A stretch of 64,000 bases of DNA. Source: a virus. Of the stretch, positions 31,605 through 38,891 are shown piece after piece. The notes under the pieces are model-generated. The model did not search any database. It saw only the letters and a list, made by a program, of their open reading frames with translations, and was not told where the DNA came from. The stretch's first letter is position 1, and the number at the start of each line of letters is the position of its first letter. Position numbers and translations under genes: made by a program. Location: positions 34,240 to 98,239 of the IMG/VR virus record IMGVR_UViG_3300021405_000009. One strand, written 5' to 3'.

Positions 31605-32401
31605 CACAGTCGATACCTCATCTCCCAGTGGCGGCGATACGCGTCGGCAATCACGCGCGAGACGAAGTTGCGATCGATCTCCGGCTGCAGCGGCGAGCTG
31701 GCTTCGGCCGCACGGCAAATCTCCGAGCGCTCGGTCGCATTGCGGATGACCCAATCCTCCGTGTACTCGCCGTTGCGAATAGCGATCAACAGATCTTTCT
31801 GCGGAGAGGGTAGCGTGATGATCCCGCTGCGCATCAGTTCTTCGCACTCGATCAGCAGCCGGATGATGTGCATGGCGAACTTGGTGTCGTAGCCGTACTT
31901 CGCGACCAGGTCGGGCCGATTCACGTTGCGGCTACGCTCGCCCGTCATGCGCATCAACTGCGCGGTCGCGAAGCCCAGGAATTGTTTGTAGTGCTTCCGG
32001 CACAGGAACTGCAGACGATATTTCTCGACGGCATGGAACCAGGTGTCGAACGCACCGGCTGGCACCGGCAGCGCATTCTTCGCGAAGATGGCGTGCAGGA
32101 TGCTGGGGTTCCCCTTGCAGGCCAGGTGCGCCCATTTCTGCAGCCCGTAGAGCGTGATGTCGATGTCGCTGGAATCGTTCTTGCGTTCATTCGTGCTGGT
32201 GGACCAGACGAAGTGTTCATAGCTATCGACGCCGATGATTTTTTCTGGCGGCTCGACGTAGACGCCATAGATGTCGAGATCGTCATAGCCGGAGACTTTC
32301 GCCCCGTGCAGGGCGGAGCCACCCACGAACAGGTGGATGATCTCCGTCCAGTACGGGAACTTCGCTGCCTTCACGTGGTCGAGCAGTGCGCTATCGACCA
32401 T
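31604..32401 (-). CDS. RlaP-type nucleotidyltransferase (DNA polymerase beta superfamily)
   Basis: 265 residues. LFVGGSALHGAKVSGYDDLD (about residues 25-44) is the GGS...DxD nucleotidyltransferase core, and a further acidic strand (SDIDITLYGLQKW) supplies the third carboxylate. The long helical C-terminal part fits the RlaP/YcgL-like family (PF10127) predicted to work in RNA repair. It overlaps the HisRS-like gene by 11 bases, so the two form one operon. The RNA substrate is not known. Confidence 0.7.
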   Translation of the reverse strand: MVDSALLDHVKAAKFPYWTEIIHLFVGGSALHGAKVSGYDDLDIYGVYVEPPEKIIGVDSYEHFVWSTSTNERKNDSSDIDITLYGLQKWAHLACKGNPSILHAIFAKNALPVPAGAFDTWFHAVEKYRLQFLCRKHYKQFLGFATAQLMRMTGERSRNVNRPDLVAKYGYDTKFAMHIIRLLIECEELMRSGIITLPSPQKDLLIAIRNGEYTEDWVIRNATERSEICRAAEASSPLQPEIDRNFVSRVIADAYRRHWEMRYRL

Positions 32402-33047
32402 TGCCGTTCCCGTTCTCCAGCAGCAGCATCACGCGCTCTACGCCGATGGCGAAGCCGAAGCCCCGATCGTAGGGACCTCCGGCGCACACCTGCTTCTGGG
32501 CTCCCAGTTGGTCGCAGTTAATTTCAAAACCGTCGCCGGTGTAGTAGGCGTAGCGGGGTTTGACGGCGGTGTTGAGGTTGAATTTTTTAGTGAAGACGGT
32601 CATCATCCGCGTGGCTAACTCGATGAAGAGTTCGCGCTGAGCGTCGGGATTGGTCGGGTTTAGAATCTCGACGCCGAACTGCGTGAACTCATGATACCTG
32701 CCCATCTGGGGCCGTTCATTACGCCAGCATTTCGTGATATAGAACACTCTCACGTCGCGGCGAGCCTTCCAGAGCGTGCTGGCAATCAGTCTGCATGTGA
32801 TGGTTCCTTCCGGCCGCAGACAGATACTTCTGGCAGTGGACGGCTCCGGGAATGAATACATGTGACGAAGCGCTTCTTCCTCGCCCTGGTACAGCTCGGT
32901 CAGATCGAGGATGGGGAGTTGGATTTCGCGCGCCCCGAAAACTTCGGCGATGGGGGTGAGTGTATTGCATATTCTGCGGTACCTCTCGGCGTGTTCGTAT
33001 ACCAAAACGCGCGTGCCGCGCGGCGCAAGCTTCAGATGTAAGTCCAC
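32391..33047 (-). CDS. Histidyl-tRNA synthetase-like catalytic domain, no anticodon domain
   Basis: 218 residues from GTG, against about 420 for HisRS. It keeps class II motif 2 (FYITKCWRNERPQMGRYHEF), the histidine signatures YYTGDGFEI and AGGPYDRG, and motif 3 (GFGFAIGVERVML). The anticodon-binding domain is missing, as in HisZ and other paralogues. It shares an operon with the RlaP-type gene. It could charge, sense or adenylate a tRNA-like RNA, or make another histidyl product. The family-level call is solid but the function is inferred. Confidence 0.75.
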   Translation of the reverse strand: MDLHLKLAPRGTRVLVYEHAERYRRICNTLTPIAEVFGAREIQLPILDLTELYQGEEEALRHMYSFPEPSTARSICLRPEGTITCRLIASTLWKARRDVRVFYITKCWRNERPQMGRYHEFTQFGVEILNPTNPDAQRELFIELATRMMTVFTKKFNLNTAVKPRYAYYTGDGFEINCDQLGAQKQVCAGGPYDRGFGFAIGVERVMLLLENGNGNGR

Positions 33048-33090
33048 GTTCTACGTCCCCTTCCAGGATTTTTTGCGGTGAAGAGAAAAG

Positions 33091-33113
33091 CACTTGACAT
33101 GCCTCTCTATACT
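33091..33113 (+). promoter_or_regulatory. Family B promoter, rightward (CACTTGACA-N8-TATACT)
   Basis: CACTTGACA at 33091-33099, TATACT at 33108-33113, reading toward the 33163 gene. With the leftward copy it forms the inverted repeat AGCACTTGACA...TGTCAAGTGCT. Confidence 0.55.
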
Positions 33114-33123
33114 GACAGGTAAG

Positions 33124-33146
33124 ATTATATTTAGCACTGTCAAGTG
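33124..33146 (-). promoter_or_regulatory. Family B promoter, leftward (CACTTGACA-N8-TATAAT)
   Basis: On the minus strand CACTTGACA (33146-33138) and TATAAT (33129-33124), reading toward the HisRS-like/RlaP operon. The two family B promoters overlap head to head, so one factor bound to the inverted repeat could control both operons. Confidence 0.55.
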
Positions 33147-33162
33147 CTCCGGAATTTACCCG

Positions 33163-33612
33163 ATGGAACGCCATTACAAGCTCGACGACAATCACGAACT
33201 GGTGCCGTGCGATCTACTCACCTGGGCTGAATGGCTAGAGACTGCCGGAGAGAAGCGGGTGGTTGGGCAACAGGTCGTGGGCCGCTTCTGGGTCTCAACC
33301 GCCTGCCTTGGCCTCGATCACGACTTCTCGGCGATGCACCTGATCCGCGAATACGGCGGCGGCATTCCGGTTGATTTCTACCGCCCGCTGGTATTCGAGA
33401 CCATGGTCTTCATGGCCGCCATCTCAGAGATTGAAATGTCCAGCTCGAAAAAGAAGATGAAGTATCACGAGCCGCAAGGGTACCAGACCCGGTACCGCTC
33501 CTGGGATGACGCCAAAGCGGGGCACGAGCACGCCGTGAAGCTTATGACGCGGTACGACCGGATGCTAACGCACCACCAGAATGTGCTGGCCAGACTTGAA
33601 GGTGATTTGTGA
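33163..33612 (+). CDS. Hypothetical protein
   Basis: 149 residues from ATG at 33163, driven by the rightward family B promoter. Alpha/beta. Includes a basic His-rich C-terminus (MTRYDRMLTHHQNVLARL). No family recognised. Confidence 0.5.
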   Translation: MERHYKLDDNHELVPCDLLTWAEWLETAGEKRVVGQQVVGRFWVSTACLGLDHDFSAMHLIREYGGGIPVDFYRPLVFETMVFMAAISEIEMSSSKKKMKYHEPQGYQTRYRSWDDAKAGHEHAVKLMTRYDRMLTHHQNVLARLEGDL

Positions 33613-34040
33613 CCAACCTCGCAGTACAAATATTTGCCGACGTTATTTTGTTCAGCGTGATCGGATTCAACATCGCCATTACGCGGAAACTCAGGCGCAG
33701 TGCGCGCGAGATGAAAGCCGAGTGCGCCGAACTGGCGCAGTTTAATCGCGACAAGTTCCCCATGATGGTTTCCGCGCTGGAGCGGCTGGCGGTGGCCGTG
33801 TGCCCACTGTGCGCGTTGGCGGCCGGAGAAGGTCGCGGAGAATGCGAGGGCGAGGCCATGGCCGCCGACGCCGAGATCGATGGCCACCACGCGGTCTATG
33901 TGCGGGGCGGGTGCGGCACGACGCCCTGCCGGGCAGCAAGCATTCGCGCCGACGCCCGTAGGCTCTTCGCGGAAGCGTTTGGGGAAGGCGAGGACTTCAC
34001 TATCGTGGGCGCGCCCGTGAAAGAGGGTGAACCGTCATGA
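33609..34040 (+). CDS. Membrane-anchored hypothetical protein
   Basis: 143 residues from GTG. One N-terminal membrane segment (IFADVILFSVIGFNIAI), then a basic helix and a Cys-rich part (VCPLCALAAGEGRGEC, GGCGTTPC). Four-base overlaps at both ends. Confidence 0.5.
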   Translation: MTNLAVQIFADVILFSVIGFNIAITRKLRRSAREMKAECAELAQFNRDKFPMMVSALERLAVAVCPLCALAAGEGRGECEGEAMAADAEIDGHHAVYVRGGCGTTPCRAASIRADARRLFAEAFGEGEDFTIVGAPVKEGEPS

Positions 34041-34468
34041 AGCAGATTCACGGCAATCTTTGGAGCTGGTACGGGAAGCCCTCCATCATCGTGCTCATCA
34101 CCACCAATGGGATCGTGACTGCGGGCGGGCGGGCCATCATGGGGCGAGGCTGCGCGGAAGAGGCCAAGCTGCGGTTCAAGGACATCGACCTTGAGCTGGG
34201 CCGCAACATCCGCATCCACGGCAACCAGATGTACTCGCTGGGCGGCGGCCTGATCTGGAGTTTTCCGGTGAAGCGTGACTGGCGCGACCAGGCTGACCTC
34301 GGGCTGATCGGCGAGTCGGCCAGCCAGCTCGAAGCCATGGCGCTGAAGCGCGCCGAGGAACATTTCATCCTGCCCCGGCCAGGCTGCGGCAATGGCGGAC
34401 GAACCTGGGATGAAGTTGAGCCGGTGATCGACTTCCTGCCTGACAACGTGCTGGTCATTTCCAAGTGA
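34037..34468 (+). CDS. Macro-domain protein
   Basis: 143 residues. ITTNGIVTAGGRAIMGRGCA, then a Gly-rich WSFPVK segment and ILPRPGCGNGGRTWDEVEPV match macro domains of the ADP-ribose-1''-phosphatase or ADP-ribosyl-hydrolase kind found in phages. It could remove ADP-ribose from nucleic acid or protein in a host-defence conflict, or process ADP-ribose phosphates released during RNA 2'-phosphate removal. The substrate is not settled by sequence. Confidence 0.7.
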   Translation: MKQIHGNLWSWYGKPSIIVLITTNGIVTAGGRAIMGRGCAEEAKLRFKDIDLELGRNIRIHGNQMYSLGGGLIWSFPVKRDWRDQADLGLIGESASQLEAMALKRAEEHFILPRPGCGNGGRTWDEVEPVIDFLPDNVLVISK

Positions 34469-34773
34469 GGCCGGAGATTAGCAGCGGCTTCGCGCGTGCC
34501 CGGCGAGCCGCGAAACGCTTCCACATCTGCACCCGCTGCCTCACCAAGAAAGCCGAGAGAAAAGGGAAGCGATGGTTGACCAAGTGCAGCGATTGTAATC
34601 AGCACGAGCGAGACACCGCGCCCGCGCGCCTGCGAAAAAAATATAAGGAATCCGATGCAGCCGGGCTGTGCGTGCGCTGCAATAAAAACGCGCAGCAGGA
34701 CACTAATAAGCGGTGCGAGCCCTGCGAAGCGAACCACCAGAAAATAAAAAAGGCGTCCCGAAAGGACGCCTGA
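34465..34773 (+). CDS. Double zinc-ribbon basic protein
   Basis: 102 residues from GTG. ICTRCLTKKAERKG..CSDCNQHE and LCVRCNKNAQQDTNKRCEPC give two CxxC...CxxC ribbons in a very basic context. Probable RNA or DNA binding. Its 3' end overlaps the terminator hairpin of the opposite-strand gene. Confidence 0.55.
   Translation: MRPEISSGFARARRAAKRFHICTRCLTKKAERKGKRWLTKCSDCNQHERDTAPARLRKKYKESDAAGLCVRCNKNAQQDTNKRCEPCEANHQKIKKASRKDA
34741..34771 (-). terminator. Terminator of the 34793 gene
   Basis: On the minus strand AGGCGTCC-TTTCG-GGACGCCT is followed by TTTTTATTTT. It lies inside the last codons of the convergent plus gene. Confidence 0.75.
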
Positions 34774-34792
34774 AAAGCAACAGGGGTAAGAG

Positions 34793-35473
34793 TTAAAACT
34801 CGGCCGTACCGCGCCGCGTTCTGGGGGCGCGAGGGATCTCCACGGGGACGAACTTCTCCGGCTTCAAATCGAAGTACTGCATGGTGACGCCAATCAAGCG
34901 ACGCGCGAACTTGGTCCGCGTACCCGGATGCGGAGGCAAGCGCTTGTCGATGGCCTTAAGCAGGCGGCAGCATTCCAGAAGCGCCTCCTCCGGGCTTTTC
35001 GGCAAGCTGTGGGCCAGCGTCCCGGTCATGCGCTTGGGCCTGCGGGCCACGATCTGTTCCACCCACGTGGCATAGGTTTCCGGCGTGCCACTCTTGGGGG
35101 GCGGGAACTCCGCAATGGGCCTGGTCCATTCTCCCAGGTTGCCCTGTTTGGGGCTGGGGGTGATGGTCAGCCGACGATTCATCATGGCCACAACCGCAGC
35201 CGCAGGCAGTTCCTTGGTGGCATTCCGGTACCCGTACATATACCCGTAGGCGGTCCGCAGCACCAGACCCAGAGCGGTGAGGGCTTTAAGGAAATAGCCA
35301 TACGGGTGCAGGATGGTGTGCAACTCGGCGACGCGCTTGCCGATGTACAGCGGGTTCGGCGGGTTGACGGAGGCAATTTCCTTTAGATTGCGCTGCACCA
35401 TCCGGTAATTGTCGTCATTCAGAAAGTCCAAACTGCTGCGGTCAAATCCTTCAAATCCTTCGCGTTCGATCAA
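34793..35473 (-). CDS. Hypothetical protein
   Basis: 226 residues from a TTG start with AAGAGGAGCCAACC upstream. Helical N-terminal half, a short hydrophobic segment (YFLKALTALGLVLRTAYG), and a basic Pro-rich C-terminus. No family recognised. It is transcribed as a single gene between a promoter near 35530 and a strong terminator, consistent with a separately regulated function such as a repressor, though no HTH is evident. Confidence 0.5.
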   Translation of the reverse strand: MIEREGFEGFDRSSLDFLNDDNYRMVQRNLKEIASVNPPNPLYIGKRVAELHTILHPYGYFLKALTALGLVLRTAYGYMYGYRNATKELPAAAVVAMMNRRLTITPSPKQGNLGEWTRPIAEFPPPKSGTPETYATWVEQIVARRPKRMTGTLAHSLPKSPEEALLECCRLLKAIDKRLPPHPGTRTKFARRLIGVTMQYFDLKPEKFVPVEIPRAPRTRRGTAEF

Positions 35474-35509
35474 GGTTGGCTCCTCTTGGTTTCGCTGGCT
35501 GCGTGCGTT

Positions 35510-35540
35510 ACTACCGAGAGATTAGCAAACGTTGCCAGTT
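35510..35540 (-). promoter_or_regulatory. Promoter with embedded TGGCAACGTTTGC core
   Basis: On the minus strand TTGACG, 18 bases, TAATCT. The spacer contains TGGCAACGTTTGC, a relative of the TTGCAAC/GTTGC core of family A. Confidence 0.4.
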
Positions 35541-35613
35541 GGCGTCAAGCGGAAATACTCGCTGCATCCTGCTACAGGTTGCATCGCTATTTCTGGAATT
35601 TCAATGTTTTCAC

Positions 35614-35643
35614 TTGCAACGGATGCCAATAAAAGCCTAGTCT
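35614..35643 (+). promoter_or_regulatory. Family A promoter (TTGCAA-N18-TAGTCT)
   Basis: TTGCAACGGATGCCA begins at 35614 and TAGTCT lies 18 bases further on, before the RHH gene. The -10 is weaker than in the other members. Confidence 0.45.
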
Positions 35644-35674
35644 CTGTCTTGTTGGCGAGAGGCAGGCAGTAACC

Positions 35675-35872
35675 TTGGCAACACAGAAAGACACGCGAGC
35701 GTTAATCCGCGTCGATCGCGGGCAGGCCGACGAGATCGACAGCTACTGCAAAATCACCGGAGTCACCAGGGCCAACGCAATTCGTCAAGCCATCGCCCTG
35801 TGGCTCACCGAGGCAAAACCACAACGCCTGGCCGCCTTCGCAGGCAAACGCAAACCAAAGGCTGAGGAATGA
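35675..35872 (+). CDS. Ribbon-helix-helix (CopG-type) regulator
   Basis: 65 residues from TTG. An N-terminal strand (RALIRVDRGQADEIDSYCK) is followed by two helices (GVTRANAIRQAIALWLTEA), the usual RHH layout. It probably binds DNA as a dimer. Its own upstream region has a family A core, so autoregulation is possible. Confidence 0.6.
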   Translation: MATQKDTRALIRVDRGQADEIDSYCKITGVTRANAIRQAIALWLTEAKPQRLAAFAGKRKPKAEE

Positions 35873-35991
35873 AAACCAAGAAGCGCACGGCACCGACGCA
35901 AGGCGTGAACGGCCGGATGCACGCCGTGCTGCATCGCAAGACCAAACGCCAGCACTGGCTGGCCAACCTGATCCGGAAGATCAAGAGATAA
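35869..35991 (+). CDS. 40-residue basic peptide
   Basis: MKTKKRTAPTQGVNGRMHAV and a tail rich in Lys/Arg/His. ATGA overlap with the RHH gene supports translation. Likely nucleic-acid binding. Confidence 0.4.
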   Translation: MKTKKRTAPTQGVNGRMHAVLHRKTKRQHWLANLIRKIKR

Positions 35992-36099
35992 AACGACACC
36001 GTCCGCCCACCCGGCAAGCGTTTGGGTAGACAGTCTCCGGGGGGATCGTCGCTGCCCCCAGTCAGCGCCCCCCGGAGCCCTCCAATTTCGAGGACGCAA

Positions 36100-36294
36100 A
36101 TGAAGATCGAAGAACTCGCAAACGACATCGACCGCCGTCACGCCACTCGCGCCGAGAGCGCGCCCAGCGTATCCGCCAGCCGACCAACCTTCAACGCGAT
36201 CAGGATTGAGCGCAAGATGTGGACCTACAGAGAGGCACGCGATGAATTCTATGATACCGACCGGCGCAGTCCAATTGCGCAGCCAGCTTCGTAG
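36100..36294 (+). CDS. Hypothetical protein
   Basis: 64 residues from ATG at 36100 with CGAGGACG upstream. Charged, helical. It overlaps the Fis-like gene by 53 bases in another frame. Confidence 0.4.
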   Translation: MKIEELANDIDRRHATRAESAPSVSASRPTFNAIRIERKMWTYREARDEFYDTDRRSPIAQPAS

Positions 36295-36526
36295 CCTGGC
36301 GCGTCACTGCATCCGGAATTCGGTCGGCTTCCATCTAGCGAGGCAGTGGTTCAGGCGGGCTTTGCTGGAGGAGCTGCTAGAGGTCCACGGCAACAACCAA
36401 GTGGTCATCGCCGAGATGATTGGGATGCACCGCAACACCGTGGGCCGCTTTATGCGCGATCACCACCTGGAACCGGGCAAAGCGCGGCGAAGGGGCCAGG
36501 AACCGAGAGAAAGGAGGACCCATTGA
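36242..36526 (+). CDS. Fis-type HTH DNA-binding protein
   Basis: 94 residues. ALLEELLEVHGNNQVVIAEM followed by IGMHRNTVGRFMRDHHLEPG is the C-terminal HTH of Fis/NtrC proteins. It could be a nucleoid protein or a transcription regulator of neighbouring operons. Confidence 0.65.
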   Translation: MNSMIPTGAVQLRSQLRSLARHCIRNSVGFHLARQWFRRALLEELLEVHGNNQVVIAEMIGMHRNTVGRFMRDHHLEPGKARRRGQEPRERRTH

Positions 36527-36603
36527 CAAACCTCATCTGTGCGTTGGCGATTGTATGCTCTATCACGATTCCCCACCCGCATTTGATTGGCCGCGCCTCG
36601 TAG
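36523..36603 (+). CDS. 26-residue hydrophobic peptide
   Basis: TTG start after AAAGGAGGACCCA, overlapping the Fis-like stop. Sequence begins MTNLICALAIVCSITIP. Good ribosome-binding site but very short. Confidence 0.3.
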   Translation: MTNLICALAIVCSITIPHPHLIGRAS

Positions 36604-36673
36604 GCACCGTAGCGAGGGCGGAGCGGTAACCACGGTGCGGCAAGGTCGCGCGGAACAAAAGGAGGTCACTCGG

Positions 36674-36994
36674 ATGAAAACGTTTTTCGCCGCGCTCGCA
36701 ATCGTCAGCGCAGCGCTTGCCATGCCAGCCGGGCAGCAAGATCATCCATGCGGAGACGGATATGTCCGCGCCTGGGAAGATGGCAGGTATGTGTGCGATC
36801 CAGAGGAAAAGACCGTGGCCGTCTTCGAGGCCGACTGTATCGATAAAGTTGAGGTGACGAAGGGCTCTCGGATATATATGACCATCGGCTGGGACGGGAA
36901 ACCAGACAAGAACGATTGGCGCAGCGAGCACCTTCAACTCACGATCAAAGACAACTGCCAGCCGCATTACGAGAAAGTGAAGGTACACCAATGA
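36674..36994 (+). CDS. Secreted small protein
   Basis: 106 residues from ATG at 36674 after AAAGGAGG. The signal peptide MKTFFAALAIVSAALAMPAG is clear. The mature part has four Cys, likely disulfide-bonded outside the cytoplasm. Function unknown. Confidence 0.55.
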   Translation: MKTFFAALAIVSAALAMPAGQQDHPCGDGYVRAWEDGRYVCDPEEKTVAVFEADCIDKVEVTKGSRIYMTIGWDGKPDKNDWRSEHLQLTIKDNCQPHYEKVKVHQ

Positions 36995-37257
36995 AACGCC
37001 TGCATAAACTCGCGATGGTCGTGGTGGCGCGGGTGCTAGAGCTGCTGCGGGATTACGATCGGCAATGCTATATCTGCTGGGTGCCGATCACTGACCTGGC
37101 TGGGAGGGCCTACGATCACCATCTCTGCAGTGAGTGCCACGCCTCGACTCGTAAGCTAGCGAAGCGCCGCCGCAAGGAGTGGCGGCAGCGCGCAAAAAGA
37201 TTGGCAAGGGTGTCCGGCACAGCTCCGGCCCCGGTAGACAGCGGAGTTGGGCCGTAG
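36991..37257 (+). CDS. Small zinc-ribbon protein
   Basis: 88 residues. CYICWVPI and LCSECHAS form CxxC pairs, followed by a very basic stretch (RKLAKRRRKEWRQRAKRLAR). Probably nucleic-acid binding. ATGA coupling to the secreted protein. Confidence 0.5.
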   Translation: MKRLHKLAMVVVARVLELLRDYDRQCYICWVPITDLAGRAYDHHLCSECHASTRKLAKRRRKEWRQRAKRLARVSGTAPAPVDSGVGP

Positions 37258-37335
37258 CCAAGCACCCAACCTGAGCCTTCGGCGAGCAGAAGCCATAGCT
37301 ATACGCCGACGTGGCGGGCAACGGTCCCGCCGTTT

Positions 37336-37358
37336 CACTTGACATCATTGGTTACAAT
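37336..37358 (+). promoter_or_regulatory. Family B promoter (CACTTGACA-N8-TACAAT)
   Basis: CACTTGACA at 37336-37344, TACAAT at 37353-37358, then six bases to the ATG at 37365. No ribosome-binding site, so the mRNA is probably leaderless. Confidence 0.6.
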
Positions 37359-37364
37359 ATACTG

Positions 37365-37694
37365 ATGCCAAGGCGTAATCCATTCGACAATCCAGACGCT
37401 AAGAAGTGGCTCGCTGATGTCGAACAAGACATGCTGCCAAAACTGGAAGGCTCAGCGTTTATGATGGCCGTGTTTGATGGCAAAGTGACAGCCGAGTTCG
37501 CAGTGCAGATCGGCGCGGCGATCATGCTCGACAAGCCAATCGTGTTGCTGGCGCTGGAAGGCGCGAGCATTTCGCCAAAACTCGAACAGGTAGCGGATGC
37601 GATTGTGCGCGGCGATCCTAAGCTCGACCCAGTCAAGAAGCGCCTCACCGAGGCAATTCAGCTCGCGCTCTTGAAGCGCGGAATTTCCACATGA
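37365..37694 (+). CDS. Nucleoside 2-deoxyribosyltransferase-like small protein
   Basis: 109 residues. FMMAVFDGKVTAEFAVQIGA and AIMLDKPIVLLALEGASISP follow the pattern of small Rossmann-like proteins related to nucleoside deoxyribosyltransferases that occur in phages. Catalytic activity is not shown by the sequence. Leaderless start under a family B promoter. Confidence 0.5.
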   Translation: MPRRNPFDNPDAKKWLADVEQDMLPKLEGSAFMMAVFDGKVTAEFAVQIGAAIMLDKPIVLLALEGASISPKLEQVADAIVRGDPKLDPVKKRLTEAIQLALLKRGIST

Positions 37695-37771
37695 CCGCAG
37701 CGCACGCACTTCCACCAGCGCCCCAGGCGTTCCCACTTATGCTTGAGTAGCAGACAGACCAGGAAGCGCAC

Positions 37772-38014
37772 TCACTTGGGCCAATAGCAGACGCCAGACT
37801 TATCGCAGTCGGTCGGGCAGGGCGGGGTGCCGTCGTAGTAGACGCCGTTGATGTAATGCGAACAACTGTGCCCATGAAGAGCCAGGCCCACGCTCACTCC
37901 TACCACCGAGCCGACGATGAGCGCGGTGGCCTTCGGATGCCGGTGGATGGTGGCACAGCCGCCGAGCGGCGCGATGAGCAAGAGGGCGACGAGCTTTCGC
38001 AATAGAGAGTTCAT
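37772..38014 (-). CDS. Small lipoprotein
   Basis: 80 residues from ATG at 38014. MNSLLRKLVALLLIAPLGGC is a lipoprotein signal with a lipobox ending in Cys20. The mature part has a second hydrophobic segment and five further Cys. Membrane-associated, role unknown. It overlaps the preceding gene by four bases. Confidence 0.6.
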   Translation of the reverse strand: MNSLLRKLVALLLIAPLGGCATIHRHPKATALIVGSVVGVSVGLALHGHSCSHYINGVYYDGTPPCPTDCDKSGVCYWPK

Positions 38015-38361
38015 TTGCCCCCACACGTGCCGCAAACGCTGGAAAGGGGAACGGGGATGTTGGCCTCAATCCACTCGGCAGCGGCTTCGGCCGCGCCATC
38101 GCGCGTAGGCGCGCAAACGACATGGCCCTTCGCGGTCAGGCAGGTATCACCAGTGTGTTCCAAGTTCTCGCACGCGTTCATCGAACGCGACTTAAGCGCG
38201 TCCATCAGGTGCCGGTAGCCTTGCTCGGAAGCGGGCGTCATTATTGTCCAGTTGCCCGGCACCGGCGAGCCTGTGGATGGTTTATGAACTGGCCCCCGCG
38301 CAAGTGAGATCGCCATGCACGCTACAAGGCATAGTACGACCACGATAGCAATAACTTTCAT
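38011..38361 (-). CDS. Secreted Cys-containing protein
   Basis: 116 residues. MKVIAIVVVLCLVACMAISL is a signal peptide or anchor. Six more Cys follow, including a CGTCGGK end. It forms a pair with the lipoprotein gene. Function unknown. Confidence 0.55.
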   Translation of the reverse strand: MKVIAIVVVLCLVACMAISLARGPVHKPSTGSPVPGNWTIMTPASEQGYRHLMDALKSRSMNACENLEHTGDTCLTAKGHVVCAPTRDGAAEAAAEWIEANIPVPLSSVCGTCGGK

Positions 38362-38378
38362 TGGTTATTCCTTGTCAC

Positions 38379-38403
38379 AAAACTCCCCGATTCAGGGGGT
38401 TTT
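38379..38403 (-). terminator. Terminator-like hairpin
   Basis: AAAAC-T-CCCC-GATTCA-GGGG-GTTTT, a near-perfect hairpin with T-run on both strands. It overlaps the last codons of the 38392 gene. Confidence 0.5.
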
Positions 38404-38697
38404 GATGAAATGTTTGAGGCGGACTTTCCTCCGCCCAATTTCCTTCTGGGCACGCACAAACTCCGAGCGAAAATTGGTCATGATCTCGATCACCTTGTCG
38501 ATCTTTTTCAAGCCATCGGCATCAGACGAGAAATACCAGTTGATCTTCCGGTTGCAGTCTGACAGGTCCATATTGGCCGAGAAACGGCGGCGGCGAGAGT
38601 TTAAGCGCGAGACAATGGCGTAGGCCACGATCGATTCGCACCCGCCAGGATCGATATAGTCGGCCCGAGAGGTGTGGACCTTAAGGGTGCGTTTCAT
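38392..38697 (-). CDS. Hypothetical protein
   Basis: 101 residues, basic, with a helical C-terminal half (IDKVIEIMTNFRSEFVRAQK). Coupled to the upstream gene. No family recognised. Confidence 0.5.
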   Translation of the reverse strand: MKRTLKVHTSRADYIDPGGCESIVAYAIVSRLNSRRRRFSANMDLSDCNRKINWYFSSDADGLKKIDKVIEIMTNFRSEFVRAQKEIGRRKVRLKHFIKTP

Positions 38698-38891
38698 TGG
38701 TCACCTCCTACTGGCCCGAGCGGGATCGCCGTGGTATGGCTTCCCAGCATAATCACGCGGCGCGCGATCCGCGCCGCAGCCTGTACGCGTTCTTCGTAGA
38801 TGTCAACCTTGATCTCGGCCGGGTAGTAACTCCCGACCGGGCCGCCTAGCAGGTGCGAGATTTCAATCAAAGCTTCGACGGCGATGTTCAT
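38694..38891 (-). CDS. Hypothetical protein
   Basis: 65 residues, helical (VEALIEISHLLGG, YEERVQAAARIARRVIM). Four-base overlaps at both ends. Confidence 0.5.
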   Translation of the reverse strand: MNIAVEALIEISHLLGGPVGSYYPAEIKVDIYEERVQAAARIARRVIMLGSHTTAIPLGPVGGDQ

